64,000 nt of DNA from positions 1,426,001 through 1,490,000 of the forward strand of contig JAFKAC010000003.1 in assembly GCA_025766275.1 (NCBI GenBank), given 5' to 3'. This document shows, one piece after another, positions 11,829-23,313 of the stretch (its first letter is position 1; every line of letters begins with the position of its first letter). The DNA comes from Lactarius indigo (Eukaryota; Basidiomycota; Agaricomycetes; Russulales; Russulaceae). The notes beneath the pieces were generated by a model. It saw only the letters and a list, made by a program, of their open reading frames with translations, did no database searches and was not told where the DNA came from. The translations under genes and the position numbers were made by a program.

Positions 11829-13991
11829 ATGCATCGTAAAAAACCTGCGTCAGGAAAGCAGCACAAAGCTCAACTCCAGGCCAAGCGCGCTCGTAAACGT
11901 GAACGTGTGGGTTCTGAGCCCCAGAACGATATCGATGTGTCTTCATCGGCTACGCCCAATACACGAGCGTTGGCCGTCTCGACCAAGATCTCAGCGCAAC
12001 GTCGACTAGAGTCAGTCTTTCGTCCGCCTTCCTGCTACGCTGCTCGATCAGAGCAAAGATGTTGCTGCAAGTGTAGCGTTGGTGCGGCCCATTACCACTG
12101 GGGCTTTCATCTGGGCTTTACACAGCGGGAGAATACCTTCTGAAGACGAAGCCCATATGCGCGCCCAAATGACATGCCTGCGTAGGCCAAAGTGGAGGTA
12201 CGAAATGTCGAAGAAGTGAGGTTGAGAAGAACGAGGCGGGACTATTCGCCAAATGGCTTGCCAAATCCGATTCACTCGTCGAAGAATGGATGGTTGCGGC
12301 AGAAAAACAACAATCATCTCCAGCGGCAGAGGTGCCAGATGCAATGCCCATATCCCCATCCGTCTTCGAGAGAAATTTGGAAGTTTGGCGACAGCTGTGC
12401 GTATCTCTTTCGCGGAACAAAACTGGCTGTTGCTCAACACTTGAGTTGCTCAGGTGGCGCGTCACTGAAAACTCTCAGATTCTCATGGTCCTCTTGGATT
12501 CCCGTTGCCCACTGCTCCATCTCCCTCCGTCTCTTGTCGACTTTATCTCGCTTCCGCGTTACAGGGTAGTTTTGGTTTTGACCAAGGTCGACATCTCTGG
12601 TCCCCAGCGAGCAGAGGCATGGGCCTCCTACTTGCGACACAAATATCCATCCACAAAAGTTGTCATGGTCGAGTCCTATTCAACAAACCCACAGGGTCCT
12701 AGTGGTCAGGAAGGGACCGCACGTCGAGGAAGGTACGAACCTCACATACCGCGAACCTTCAAGGAACAACTTGTCACGGCATTGAAAGAAGCACATCATG
12801 AGATGTTGCAGCCACCAGAGAAAATAAAAAACGACCCAGAAAAAATGAGCGGTTGGAAACCAAGAGTCAAGGTAGAAGTGGATTGGGATGTGGTACTGCA
12901 CTCGGGTCCGGCGACATGCGCTAAGCTTGCCAGGAGAGGTTCGGACGTGTCTGCGGTCGACAGTCACGAGGCAGAAACCGATGTCCTGACAATTGGGCTT
13001 ATTGGTACGGTTGTTGACTGTATTCCTGGATCGTATAAACGCGTTGAACGCCCTAGGTCAGCCAAACGTTGGTAAATCTTCGCTGCTAAACGCATTGTTC
13101 GGCACCACTCGGGTTAGAGCGTCTAAAACCCCTGGAAAGGTCATTTGCAACCCCGCATTACACTCTTGCAATCTAACTTCAGTGCTCCAGACAAAGCACT
13201 TTCAGACATTATTCTGGTCCTCGGACATCCGCCTGGTCGACTGTCCTGGGCTCGTGCTGCCAGACCTAGTTCCGATGGAGATGCAGGGAAGTTCACGAGC
13301 CTTCGCCGACTTTGACTATAGTGGCGATTAACAAATTTAGGTTCTTAGCGGGATACTGCCGATAGCCCGCATGCCTGCAATCTCGTTGTGCATGTTCTTC
13401 GCAGCGCAGCTTCTCCCTCTGGAGGATATTCTCGGGCTAGTCCATCCATCGGTGGCTTCACCTCCTCCGGAAGACAAACGCACATGGCGCGGAGGCATGC
13501 GGCGTCCCCAATCGTCCCAAACACAAGATAAGACTTGGACTGCGATGGATCTCATGACAGCTTACGCTAATAAACGAGGTTGGGTTACAGCGAAGGCAGG
13601 CCGCCCAGATGTCAACCGTGCGGGGAACGCGAGTAAGCGAACGCCACTTCCATTGATGTGCCCCACATCCTGACTTGTTTCAGTCTTGCGTCTCCTCGCG
13701 GAGGGGAAGATAAAGTGGGCATTCTGGCCCCCTGGATACGATGAATCTCATATACCTGACGCAAATTCCGGCTATGGTATCTGGGTGCCGTCTGGGGTTG
13801 AGGACCAAAGTCCAGATATGGAGGATAATGAAGAAGGTAGTGATGCAGGTGATGGCGAATGTGATGACGACGGTGATGACTCGGAGACGGGAGGAGAGTC
13901 AAGCGGAAGCACTGCCAGTAGCAGTCGGTCATATCACGCTCGGACGCAGGGGTTTGAACTGCTATCGTTATTAGATAGTGGGACGATCTGA
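11829..13991 (+). CDS. GNL1: Circularly permuted GTPase GNL1
   Basis: HSR1/MMR1-type GTPase related to ribosome assembly factors; it binds and hydrolyses GTP. The start MHRKKPASGKQHKAQL matches the basic N-terminus of GNL1. The permuted order is clear: G4 VLTKVDIS comes first, then G1 GQPNVGKSS after an intron, then a G3 VDCPG. The C-terminus is strongly acidic and ends LLSLLDSGTI. Other landmarks are VWRQLWRVTENSQILMVLLD and AYANKRGWVTAKAGRPDVNR. Two single extra bases break the N-terminal frame, near 12021 and at 12217 (MSKK then EVEKNEAG). The donor expected after VPMEMQ reads GG rather than GT at 13287. With these read through, the protein is complete, so I do not call it a pseudogene. 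Confidence 0.85.
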
Positions 13992-14216
13992 TATGTGCCA
14001 TTCGCTCTGCGTAGGCCGTATATGGCTTCAAGTGGGCGTGCACCAGAGATGGGTGAATTGCGGATCATGTGCCTAAGTAACATAGAGTACGGAGACAAAA
14101 GCAGGAACGACATGATCGAGGTTAATGCTGAAGAGAGGCACAGACCAAGAACAAGGTGGGCTCAGGCTGGTGGTGTTATAGGTGTACTACTGCTCGTTAT
14201 TAGATAATCATTGACC

Positions 14217-15188
14217 ATGTTATCTTGGTTCAACCGCAATGTCAGTGGTCCTCCCAGTGTACCTGGGCCAAAGCCGGGTTCAAAACAACCTGTCCTCCCC
14301 CCTGCGACTTCTTCACGTATTAATGATGTACCCACTATGGCGACCTACAACGACGGCCGAGGCCGGGGCTGCCCCTTCATCGGAGCAACCGCAGAAACGC
14401 GCCTTCACAGCGGCACTCAACACTCCTCATGATGCTGTCCTCGCCGAACTGCAGGGACACTACCCCGACCACGACCCATCCGCTCGCATAGACCCCACAC
14501 CCTCCGTATCAGTGCTAGGATTACAAAGCCTCGACACACTGCCTGCTGCAACGTCAGAGGCACCAGGCTCCGTCGTCTCCTCTTCTTCCCCACCTCCCGA
14601 GTCGCTCTACGATCCCTTCACTGGCGGCTTGATTGGCGCCCTCACCCGAACATCTTCCACGAAACGGAGCGGCGAAGAGCTCTGGGCACATCTCGCGCGG
14701 ATTCGGGCCCTGCAAGCTGAGGTCGCCGGTCTTCACGTCACTATGGAAGGTATCGGGCACGGTGAACCGGCGGTGCCACGCTTGCGGAGCACCACGCCAC
14801 GCGCAGTGGGCGAGCGCCTTGCGGACGACGAGGACAGCGACGGGGATGGCGGCTCGGAGGTGGAGGAGCGGCGCGCTCTCGAGTTCGAGCGGGCCGAGCG
14901 GAGGTTCGACGGGCGGAGGGAGGAGATCGACCAGATCATGACCAAGGTGCGTTCTCATGCGCCTCCCTATGCGGCGCGTTCGTGTATGCTGACGGGCGAG
15001 TGCCGCAGCTGGACGAGCTCTCGCAAGCTCTGGCGGCATTTCACGCCCTCGACGCACCCGGGGTCAACTTTACGGCCGCTTCGCGCACCACGACCATGTC
15101 GACTGCTGTCCCGCTGACACGTCCCTCCACCCTGAGACATCCCGACTTGCGTCGGATCTCTTCGGACGCATCTGTTCGCGGTCGCTGA
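14217..15188 (+). CDS. Unknown acidic protein with a short helical region
   Basis: I do not recognise this gene. A start at 14217 (MLSWFNRN) precedes a frame change before TTTAEAGAAPSSEQPQKRAF. The middle reads FTAALNTPHDAVLAEL, SLYDPFTGGLIGALTRTSS and GEELWAHLARIRALQAEVAG, then a charged segment rich in Glu, Asp and Arg that could form a coiled coil (ERAERRFDGRREEIDQIMTK). A clean 62-base intron at 14947-15008 joins it to LDELSQALAAFHALDAPG and a Ser/Thr/Pro tail ending SSDASVRGR. No signal peptide or membrane span is seen. The ORF and intron are well supported; the N-terminal joining is not. Confidence 0.6.
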
Positions 15189-16023
15189 GGAAATCTTTGA
15201 CAGCCCCGCGAGTTTGCAGGCGCCGCTCCCAAATGTCCAAGAACCCGAAAGCGACGCTGGGCATCCCGATCCCGATACTCCGATCTCATGATACGAATAG
15301 GGGTTACGACCCGGTGCGAGGAGTAGGCGCTCCGCGATATCACACCTGTCGTGCTTTCAACATTGTTGGCGTTGGCTAATTCAACACCCCCACGTGTACG
15401 ATAAGGCCTCCATAACGAGGTACACCGTGTCCCCGATTGGCCGAGCTCCAACATTTGATCAAGAGCTTCAATCATGGGACCGGAAAGACTGTCAATTTGC
15501 GTACAGGGGTGAGGGAGTTGTTATCGAGGGTTTGGGCCCTTCGGAATTCGTCACACGGCTGTAGGCTGTAATTTTACAGCGGTTTTATTTTCGTAGATAA
15601 CCCGGCTCGTCAGCGTGTTTCATGGTTCTCCAACAATCCGAGTGATTATTAGTAGTTGTATATTCGGGAGCACACGGCGAGTAGTATACAAGCCTTGATT
15701 TGTTCAGTGGTGAGCAAGAACCATGGAAGAGGAAAGTGTTAGATATGGAGGAAGGTTGCAACCAGAGGGTTGCGACAGTTTCATAAATTTCCGGAGATTT
15801 TTCCCTCGACTTAATATGAACCCCGTCCTTGGCGAGTGAATTGCAAAGAGTAAGCAGTAATGTACATGATTACGATGGTTTCACCTCTGTACACAACAAT
15901 TAATTCGGGAACGTACACATACATCGACAAAGTACGGTAACGATAAAACGACCTAGATGAACGTAACATAAAGCATCAGCAAAGCCCAACGAAAAAGAAC
16001 TCCCCGTAGGTTTTCCCGTCATG
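15189..16023. other. Intergenic region
   Basis: Convergent 3' regions of the unknown acidic protein gene and VTA1. It is AT-rich from about 15580 to 15900. No gene, RNA or repeat was recognised. A minus-strand ORF at 15041-15475 overlaps the coding end of the plus-strand gene and looks like a shadow. Confidence 0.4.
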
Positions 16024-17419
16024 TTATCCTCCAAGAATAGCCAAAGCGGAACGCAGCTCCTTTCTTGCTTGTTCCGCATCTTCATAATCCAGCGCAGAGA
16101 TAGCGAACCGACAGTGCTTCTGCGCTTTTGCGATTAGACCTGGAGTGAGCTCTGGCGGCGGCGATGTCCCCTAACAGAGGCGGCGGAGGCGGCGGCGGGA
16201 CTGGTGCGTACGGCACAGAGGGCGGCGAAGCAGGGGGAGGAGCAGAAGCATATGGTGTCCCAGTAAGGTAAGGTACAGTGGAAGGCGGCGAGTTCCTCGG
16301 TATAAAATGTGTCGGGGAAGTCGAGCGCTGCGCAGTCGTAGTGGGGGAGGATGTTAAAGATGAACTACCGAGCGAGGTGTTGCGCCCTCGTCCTTGCCCC
16401 AGAGTAGGTGAGCCGCGAGGAGAGGATGTGGGCGAAATCTTTGAATCTCGATGGCGACGTGACTTGGAGGCCGAGGACTTCACGGAGGGAGGTGGTGAGG
16501 GTGACTCAGCTAGGATGGAGTGACTAGCGGTGGTGCCATTGATCGGGACGGGGGCAGACTTGGGGGGTATCCCAAGAGATGTGTTAAGATTGAACGTGGA
16601 ATGTTCGTCGGGGGCGGATCTGTCACCGGCGAATGTGGGAGGCACTGGGGCTAAGGCTGGAGCTAAGGCCGGATATGACCCTTCGAACTCGTGGCCAACA
16701 CGTGTATTTGGCACGTCACTTGACTCCTCAGTGCAGGTCAGGCAGGGCAGATACCGGATTCGGCTGCAGCCTCAGCGCCACCGAGCGCAGGCGTTGGCTG
16801 GCGGCCTTCCCGAAGGGCTTTGGAGATCTCCGCAGCCCTCCACTTGGAGTAGCGCACCTTTTCCTCGTGCTGTGTGAATTCAAGGGGAGAGGAGAGAACA
16901 CCAACGTGTTAGATGTGTCTTCGGAAGTAGGGCCATGAACACGGGACTGACCGCCTCCCAGGGTCCGCGATCCTCGAAAACGTTAAGGACTTCGAAAAAG
17001 GTGGCAGCTGCGAGGTATTTTTTGGCTGTCTTCCGTGTCGCAGCACCGCGCCTGTCTTCGCTATCTGCGGAACCGAAAACCCTAAGGGCGAAGTTTTCGA
17101 CGTATGCGGAGGATGCACTCTCTACGGTGACGGCATCGGAGGATCCGACGGTAGAACGGAGACTTTCAAGCATGGTGAGAAGAGCAGCCAGGAAGTTACG
17201 GTTCAGTGGGCCAACAGCCTTGAGCGAGATGCCGACCTGGGCCGCATAGTATGCACCTACAAGGAGACGTGTTGGTAGACTACAAGTCGCGAAGACGAAG
17301 GCAGACATACACCAATAGCAGATAATTGGATCTTGCGCTCTTGTCTCATGCGCACGCTGAACGTAGGGAGTAATCGGTTTGAGGTCGGGGGGTATTGGCG
17401 GTAGACCGAGATAAGACAT
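16024..17419 (-). CDS. VTA1: Vacuolar protein sorting-associated protein VTA1
   Basis: Cofactor of the AAA ATPase Vps4 in ESCRT-III disassembly at endosomes. The start at 17419 gives MSYLGLPPIPPDLKPITPYV, the conserved N-terminal helical domain that binds Did2 and Vps60. It continues as CYWCMSAFVFATC, ILISLKAVGPLNRNF-like and FALRVFGSADSEDR to about residue 170. A long disordered linker rich in Pro, Ser and Gly follows (SPPPSVKSSASKSRRHRD, PPPPPPPLLGDI). The end is the VSL segment ELTPGLIAKAQKHCRFAISA with KELRSALAILGG, which dimerises and binds Vps4. The stop is at 16024. The last segment is reached through an intron near 16150. Order and length match the family. Confidence 0.88.
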
Positions 17420-17555
17420 CTTAGACGAACGTGAGAGAAAGTACAGTCCTGCCTTTATAACTGCGGTAGACGAGCTCCACGAATTATGTACGTCACAAAT
17501 ATCCCAGAAAAGGCGAGGTGCACAGGAGTCACGGTAGCCCACTCTAATCATTCCT

Positions 17556-20533
17556 CTACAGTCCAGATTCTGGAACTGTTGTGCGAGTATAGACAGGCCC
17601 AGTTCCACCCACGCGAGATGGAATTGACGAACTTTTGCCCTCTGATCTCTCCTTAGGAGGGCGTGCGTCATTCTCTGAGAGCTCGGTAACAGAGCGTCGA
17701 CGTTTCTGGCTCGTAGTTCGACGACCTTCAATTGACGCGTGCAACTCTGCAGCTTCTTGACTCGGTTCTCCAGAGCCAGTGCACTCGTCGGAGCTTCTCC
17801 CTGACACGCTGTGTAAATGGGGACTCATAGCTACGGAAGTCGCGACTTCCGTTCCCGTTCTTGGCATCCCCATACGTACGACAACCAGGATTTCTATTCT
17901 CCCTTTGCCACGGGCCCGTCTGCGTCTGTTCACGGCGCCTGAAACTCAGAAGAGTGGGCAACTGTGACGGCTCTTTCACGTGCTTCGATGGGGCGACGGA
18001 ACAGGAGAAGCGCCTTGATCTGGGTCTGACTCGAAAGCGCCGTCGTTTACGAACACGCAGTCACCACCTGTCTGGTGACTCAAACTCGTTGTCTCTTTAT
18101 ACGACCGGATCGCACGACCACTGCCATTCGGGGATTCCCGTTCTTCCTGCACTATGCCTGTTGACAGTGCTCCGACGGCAGTACGCGGGAAGGCGATGGT
18201 TGTGTGCGGTAATTAACCGTGCTGGCGGAGCATCCACCCCGGAGGACATTTCACCCTCGCGCGCTGGCATCTCAACCCCAAATGCGTGGTTGATGATCGA
18301 AGCCGCACTTTGTCGGAAGAGTGTATTACTGTAGTACGGCAATGGTTCCTACGATACAAATTAGTTGAGGTTTCACACCGAGTAAGGGAACACGGGTTTC
18401 GCGCAATTATAAAATGCTTATAACGGCTACTTACGATAGTGTTCTGAGGTTGTTCTAGTGACGGCAGTCGCGTCCTGTAAGTAGGTGGCGGATCTGTGCG
18501 ATTCTCCAGTTCGTTGCGATGCGGACGGGGTTCTCCACTAGACCCGTTTAGTCCGCTGTCACTATTGTGGGTAGCTCCAACCATGTTGCCGGGACTGGCG
18601 ACGGAGGTGGGAGGATCCACAGAAAGCATGGAAACAATGCGGATAGGCAACGTAACGGACAGGTGCGTGGTCGGTCCTAGCACACCCGCAGAAGCGTGTA
18701 CCGTAATGCGGATGGCGTGGTCGACGGCAAGGAGTTTGGAGCGCGCGACTGATAGGGCATCGGGCTGGGGAAATGGAGTCGCGCGAGATGAAATTGGCCC
18801 GAATTTGGGACCAGAATACACAACATACTGGTATAAGAATACGGTGAGTGAACGCTGTCTTCTCGTCTGGATTGACGCCCGTCCACCAACCCCTGGAACT
18901 GGCAGCTCTTCTTGTCGTACGGTCGGTCATCACGAGCCGGCTCTCGGAAATCTCGTCTATGACTGTTTTGACTACGTATTTATCCGCGATATGTTCGTCG
19001 GTTTTCCTTCCATGGTTTCGTCGCCCCGACCTCGGCCTGTATATAGTGGTTGTACGGGCGAGCGTCATACATAGTGACCGCACAGTCCTCTGTGTGTTGT
19101 TTGTGATTTGTATGTATACATAGCAGCTTTGTCCAGCAAAATAGGACGGACGAGGGACGCGCGCGGCCAGCCTCAACTTGCTATACGAACCACCTTGAGG
19201 AACAGACAATACGGCCGTAGAAACGAGTGGGCGCGTCGAGGGTGTAAGCAGTTCCCGGAGCGACAAGCCAGGCCAAATCGAGCATTGACGGTAGAAATGT
19301 GCCAGAGATAGTTGGTTCGTATCTGAGTCCTTTATATCAATCGAGCTAGGGCACAACGGTGAGTCTCAAATCGGATGTAATGTACCACGAACGTACGCCA
19401 TGACGATATAGCGCATGGCTACACCACTGGGCATGTCGACGATACCTTTTGGTTTACCAAAACAGGCGCCCACTTGCAACCCCATCTCGAATGGTAGTAC
19501 ATGTAGCCCTTCCTTCGCCTCTCGATAACCTTCTTCATCACCATAATCGGGGCTTTCAGAGAAAATCTGCTCGCTAGCATAACTCAGATCGTCAAATCGC
19601 CGAGATAAGTGGTAGAAAACATGGAAATTCGGACTATCCGTTAAATACTCGAAGCCGATGACGCGCAGCGTGTTGTTCGCTAAGAGTACCTGGGGTGTCT
19701 GCCCTTCTATGGCTCCGCACATGGACAACGAGGTGTCCAGATATGCACTGCCCTTGGACGAATGTGTCGCCAGCCAGCTGGATATCTAGCTCTACGCGCG
19801 GCCTGACTTTGGCTCGCTCGAGTGTTGTCGGATTGGCAGGTCGTTTGGGAGAGGTCGAGCCATCTATCTCCAAGCGTGAAAAGAGGTCACGACAATATGG
19901 TTGGACTGTGGCCCCAATTTTCAACTTCCCGTTCGCATTTCCAAGAAGGCACTCCAGCTCAGCTGGATGCCATAGACTGGCGGGGTGAGTGGAGAGACGA
20001 GGTTAGACGGCAATTCCCCGATTTCTACTGGCGAAAAGTCAAGAGACCCAGATTGGCAAGCGTTCGCACGGAACGTGTCAAAAGTGGTATTCGAAGTGCA
20101 GGTGCGAGGGGAACACCGTGTTGCGTTACACGACCCAAATAGATCGAAATTATTCCCGTGAGCGTCTTGGTGAGCGTCTTGGACGCGGAGACGCGACAGG
20201 CCCAAATCCGGCAAGGCCTTGGCTGTTGTATTGTTTCCGATCTTCAACAAAGTTATCGTGTCGGAGTGTAGCACTACACTCACAGCGAGAGAGCGTCACT
20301 TGACTCTGAGGATCGACCATCTGAACTTTACTGTGGATGAGAGGTTATGAAAGAGAGGCCGCCGCTTGACGAACCTGTCACAGTAAATCTGGATCACAAA
20401 ATCCAGGCCTAGACGGGTTTAGAATAAGACCAGGGCCCCGAGTCCTCAATTCGAGGACCCAATCCATAGAATGCTCCGAGTTCTGTAAATTCATGCTCGG
20501 TGTGTTTGGAGCAGGTTTGAAGACAATGTTCAT
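17556..20533 (-). CDS. Arrestin-like (ART family) trafficking adaptor with PY motif
   Basis: Probable adaptor that recruits a Rsp5-type ubiquitin ligase to membrane cargo. The start at 20533 (MNIVFKPAPNTPSMNLQNSE) has an in-frame stop just upstream. Arrestin-fold segments follow: VELDIQLAGDTFVQGQCISG (second strand block), VLLANNTLRVIGFEYL, FEMGLQVGACFGKPKG, KLRLAARVPRPSYFAGQSCY and VYIQITNNTQRTVRSL. The C-terminal region is disordered and carries PPPTY, a PPxY ligase-binding motif, shortly before an intron at about 18440. Beyond it, the reading through EPLPYYSNTLFRQSAAS to a stop at 17556 is my best guess; the gene could end earlier, near 18097. It is transcribed divergently from POP3, only about 70 bp away. 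Confidence 0.68.
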
Positions 20534-20603
20534 GGCCACTTATGGCACACGCTTCGCTCGGAAGCGCATCGTACGCGCGTAGCCAAATTTCGTCCCATTT
20601 TCC

Positions 20604-21552
20604 ATGTCGGAGAGGACAGCGAGGGTGTATACGAATAGGTTCTCGACGGGCGAACCACCAGCAATCCGTTGATCGTAGACCTGTTTACAGGAGTGTTTTG
20701 GGAAATCCTTTCCACTGTCGATTGGTGAGAAACACGCCTATCAATCAAATCTTCTTCTGACTGGTCGAAAGGCCCACTATATCCCCTAGCCTACAAGAAG
20801 ACATCTTGCTTCAATTGATTACTCTACTCGATGGCGTGGCCGCCTATTATCAGTTTGCTAGGAATACACGAAAAAAGGCGCGCCTAGCTGCCAACTCGTC
20901 TGACCAGAAGCAAGTAGAAGTTGCCAGTGACTCAAGCACTGAATCGCACATGTCCGCTCCGCCAATTGACTCACACATTACACTCGGCATCAACGAGGTG
21001 ACGAAAGCTCTCGAAACGGAGATTCGGTCAAGTCGTCAGGTCGTCGTCACCTCTGACACCACTTTCGATACAACCCAGCCCTTGATCAGTGTTATATTTA
21101 TATGCCACGCAGATCTAGACACTCCCGCAATTGTGGCCCATCTTCCCCAGTTGATTGCCTTATGCAATTCAGCGAGGCCCCTCGGTTCCAAGATCAAGGT
21201 CGTACCATTGTCTGCTGGTGCACAATCTTCCATTGCCCATGCATTGGGTTATGCAAGGCGCGTTTCTGTGATGACTCTAGATGTAAGCCCCTTTCGCCTA
21301 TGGTCATTACTACAGGTGTTGATGGTGCTCCAGAACTTGACACCTGGACTAAGCCAGTTGGAACCTCTTCTCGTCTCTGTGTCCGATCCCCCAGCTTCGT
21401 GGCTGGCATCTATACAAGGAACTGCTTTAGAACCCTCTCACATCAAGCAACTTCTGACATCTGCTCCTAAGGACATGAAAGCCGCCAAGGAAGCGGAGGG
21501 TGCAAGGGAGAGCTGCGGCAAAGGAGAGGAAAAGGACGAGGTACTCAGCTAG
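20604..21552 (+). CDS. POP3: RNase P/MRP protein subunit POP3
   Basis: Subunit of the ribonucleoproteins that mature tRNA 5' ends (RNase P) and pre-rRNA (MRP). The start at 20604 gives MSERTARVYTN, then a 38-base intron leads to RPVYRSVLGNPF, the family's N-terminal motif. A single extra C near 20712 breaks the frame before TVDW; after an intron, PTISPSLQEDILLQLITLLD follows. The core L7Ae-like fold reads SVIFICHADLDTPAIVAHLP, IKVVPLSAGAQSSIAHALG and RVSVMTLD. After a short intron come LEPLLVSVSDPPASWLAS and SHIKQLLTSAPKDMKAAKEA at the C-terminus. The domain is complete apart from the frame break. Confidence 0.8.
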
Positions 21553-21745
21553 CGCGTGGTTCGTAGTTATTGTGCGCGGGGACTGGCCTTGGTACCGTTG
21601 GCCCGGTCGTAGCAGTCTTTGAGATACGCACGCCTTCCGCTCAGGGTGTACAGTAATCCAGGGACTCAGGGACTCCATCAATCTACACCAGAAACTGGGG
21701 TTAGGGCTAATCCACTTGTACTGAGTTCAGTTCCTAGTCCCGAGC

Positions 21746-23266
21746 ATGTTCATCGCAATTATAGGAACCAGGTTCTCAGGTAGAACTACTATAGAGTCCT
21801 ACCTCATAGCCAAAGGATTTGTACCCGTGAGAATCGTCGCCCGAGCATTGGACTATGAAGCTCGTGTTGATGATTACGGCGAGGTGAGCCATCTCCGTGC
21901 GTACTTTTTACTCGACCTCTCAACCCAGCCGGTCTCTCCTAGGTGTCCACAACAGATCAAAGTCAACCATTTTCTTTCGTGGATGTGGACGATGGGAGTT
22001 TTGACGCAACTTCCAACACTGATTCGGACTCTCGTGATTTCCTCGCAGTGAGCACTGCTGCAAGGAACAACAGACTATCTTCCAATTCATTTTTGACCCT
22101 CGACTCTGCTGCACCCTCCCCAATATCGACCGCGTTCCAGAGACAAACCCCCGAACAACCTCTATGGTTTGCATCTGCATCAGAACTCCTCGGACATGTC
22201 ACACTGAACTGGCGTTCCAACTTCGTCACGAGGGACTTGAAAACCGAACGGATGATCCAGATGTTCATTAAACGCCCTTTCTTCATGCTCGTCAGCGTCG
22301 ACGGGCCGATCTCTGATCGATTTCGCCGTGCGAATAAGTTCGTGCTGTGTTCTTCGCTCCATCTCCTCTCACGCATGTCTCCACTGAAGTCATCAGGCAG
22401 GGTCTCTCGGCGCTTTTGTAATGGCCAATGACGCTGATGTTTATGGTCGGAGACATACTACTCATCATCAGAGCGACGCGATCGAGAAACAGGAAATCCA
22501 AATAATCGAGAACGTGTCTCCCCTTCACAGTCTTCAGCAATATGTGACCTTACACGTGATCAATAACTTCGACGACGTCGCAACCCTACACTCACACTTG
22601 GACGATGTAAACCTTCTCGATGCAAATCGTCTACGGCCCAGTTGGGATTCTTACTTCATGGTAACCTCTCGTAGTACCCTATTGGCACAGGAGTCGACAC
22701 ATTCATCTAGACTTTGGCTTCCCTTGCTTCCATGAGGTCCAATTGTATGAAGCGACGCGTCGGCGCGATTCTAGTGAGGAACAAGCGGATATTGGCAACG
22801 GGGTATATATATATACTCAGAATCCGTCTCTGCTCATCGGCTCTTTGTCCTAGCTATAACGGTACACCTCTTGGTCTTACGAACTGTAATGAAGGCGGGT
22901 GCTCGCGATGTAATGGCTCGGATGAATGCGGGAGTTGTCTTTGCTTACACGCTGAAGAGAATGCACTACTGGAAACTGGACGAGAACGAGTCGAAGGGGC
23001 TACTCTGTACTGCAACACGTCAGTACTAAAAGCTTCTGATTCAATATGTTACTAAAACTTACCGCAGATGCCCATGTCTTACCTGCACCGTAAAGATCGT
23101 GCAAACAGGCGTCAAGGAGGTGGTGTACAACCTTAGCTATAAAGTGTAAGACAAGGACCTTCCGCAACTAAACCTGATCAACTGATGTCCTCGCAGAGAC
23201 GATGCCTCCGCAAAAATCTTTCAAGATGCTGGTGTGACACTTAGAAGGCATCGGCCGACGAAATAA
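21746..23266 (+). CDS. DCD1: Deoxycytidylate (dCMP) deaminase
   Basis: Zinc enzyme converting dCMP to dUMP, the substrate of thymidylate synthase. It has the fungal two-part architecture. The N-terminal nucleoside-kinase-like region is MFIAIIGTRFSGRTTIESYL with a degenerate P-loop; the C-terminal deaminase starts around MRSNCMKRRVGAILVRNKR. The zinc site is visible as CLHAEENAL (His and catalytic Glu) and PCLTC (two Cys) after an intron at about 23020-23068. The inserted segment CNEGGCSRCNGSDECGSCLC supplies the extra Cys residues usual in this family. At least six introns occur, and they join without frameshift. The gene ends TLRRHRPTK at 23266. The splice around 22330-22385 is the least certain. 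Confidence 0.88.
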
Positions 23267-23313
23267 TTAGATCGTTATCGCGGCAGGTACCTGGAGTAAA
23301 TACGCACATTCCC

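Noticed and set aside
11829..13991. GNL1 as a pseudogene.
   Set aside because: Apart from two single extra bases and one donor base, all conserved motifs are intact. The same kind of lesion occurs in many essential genes here, so sequence error is more likely.
14554..15475. Long minus-strand open frames opposite the unknown acidic protein.
   Set aside because: They mirror a GC-rich coding region whose plus-strand intron and composition are better supported.
17728..17979. Separate minus-strand gene downstream of the arrestin.
   Set aside because: Composition fits a disordered C-terminal tail of the arrestin-like protein better than an independent gene, though this is uncertain.
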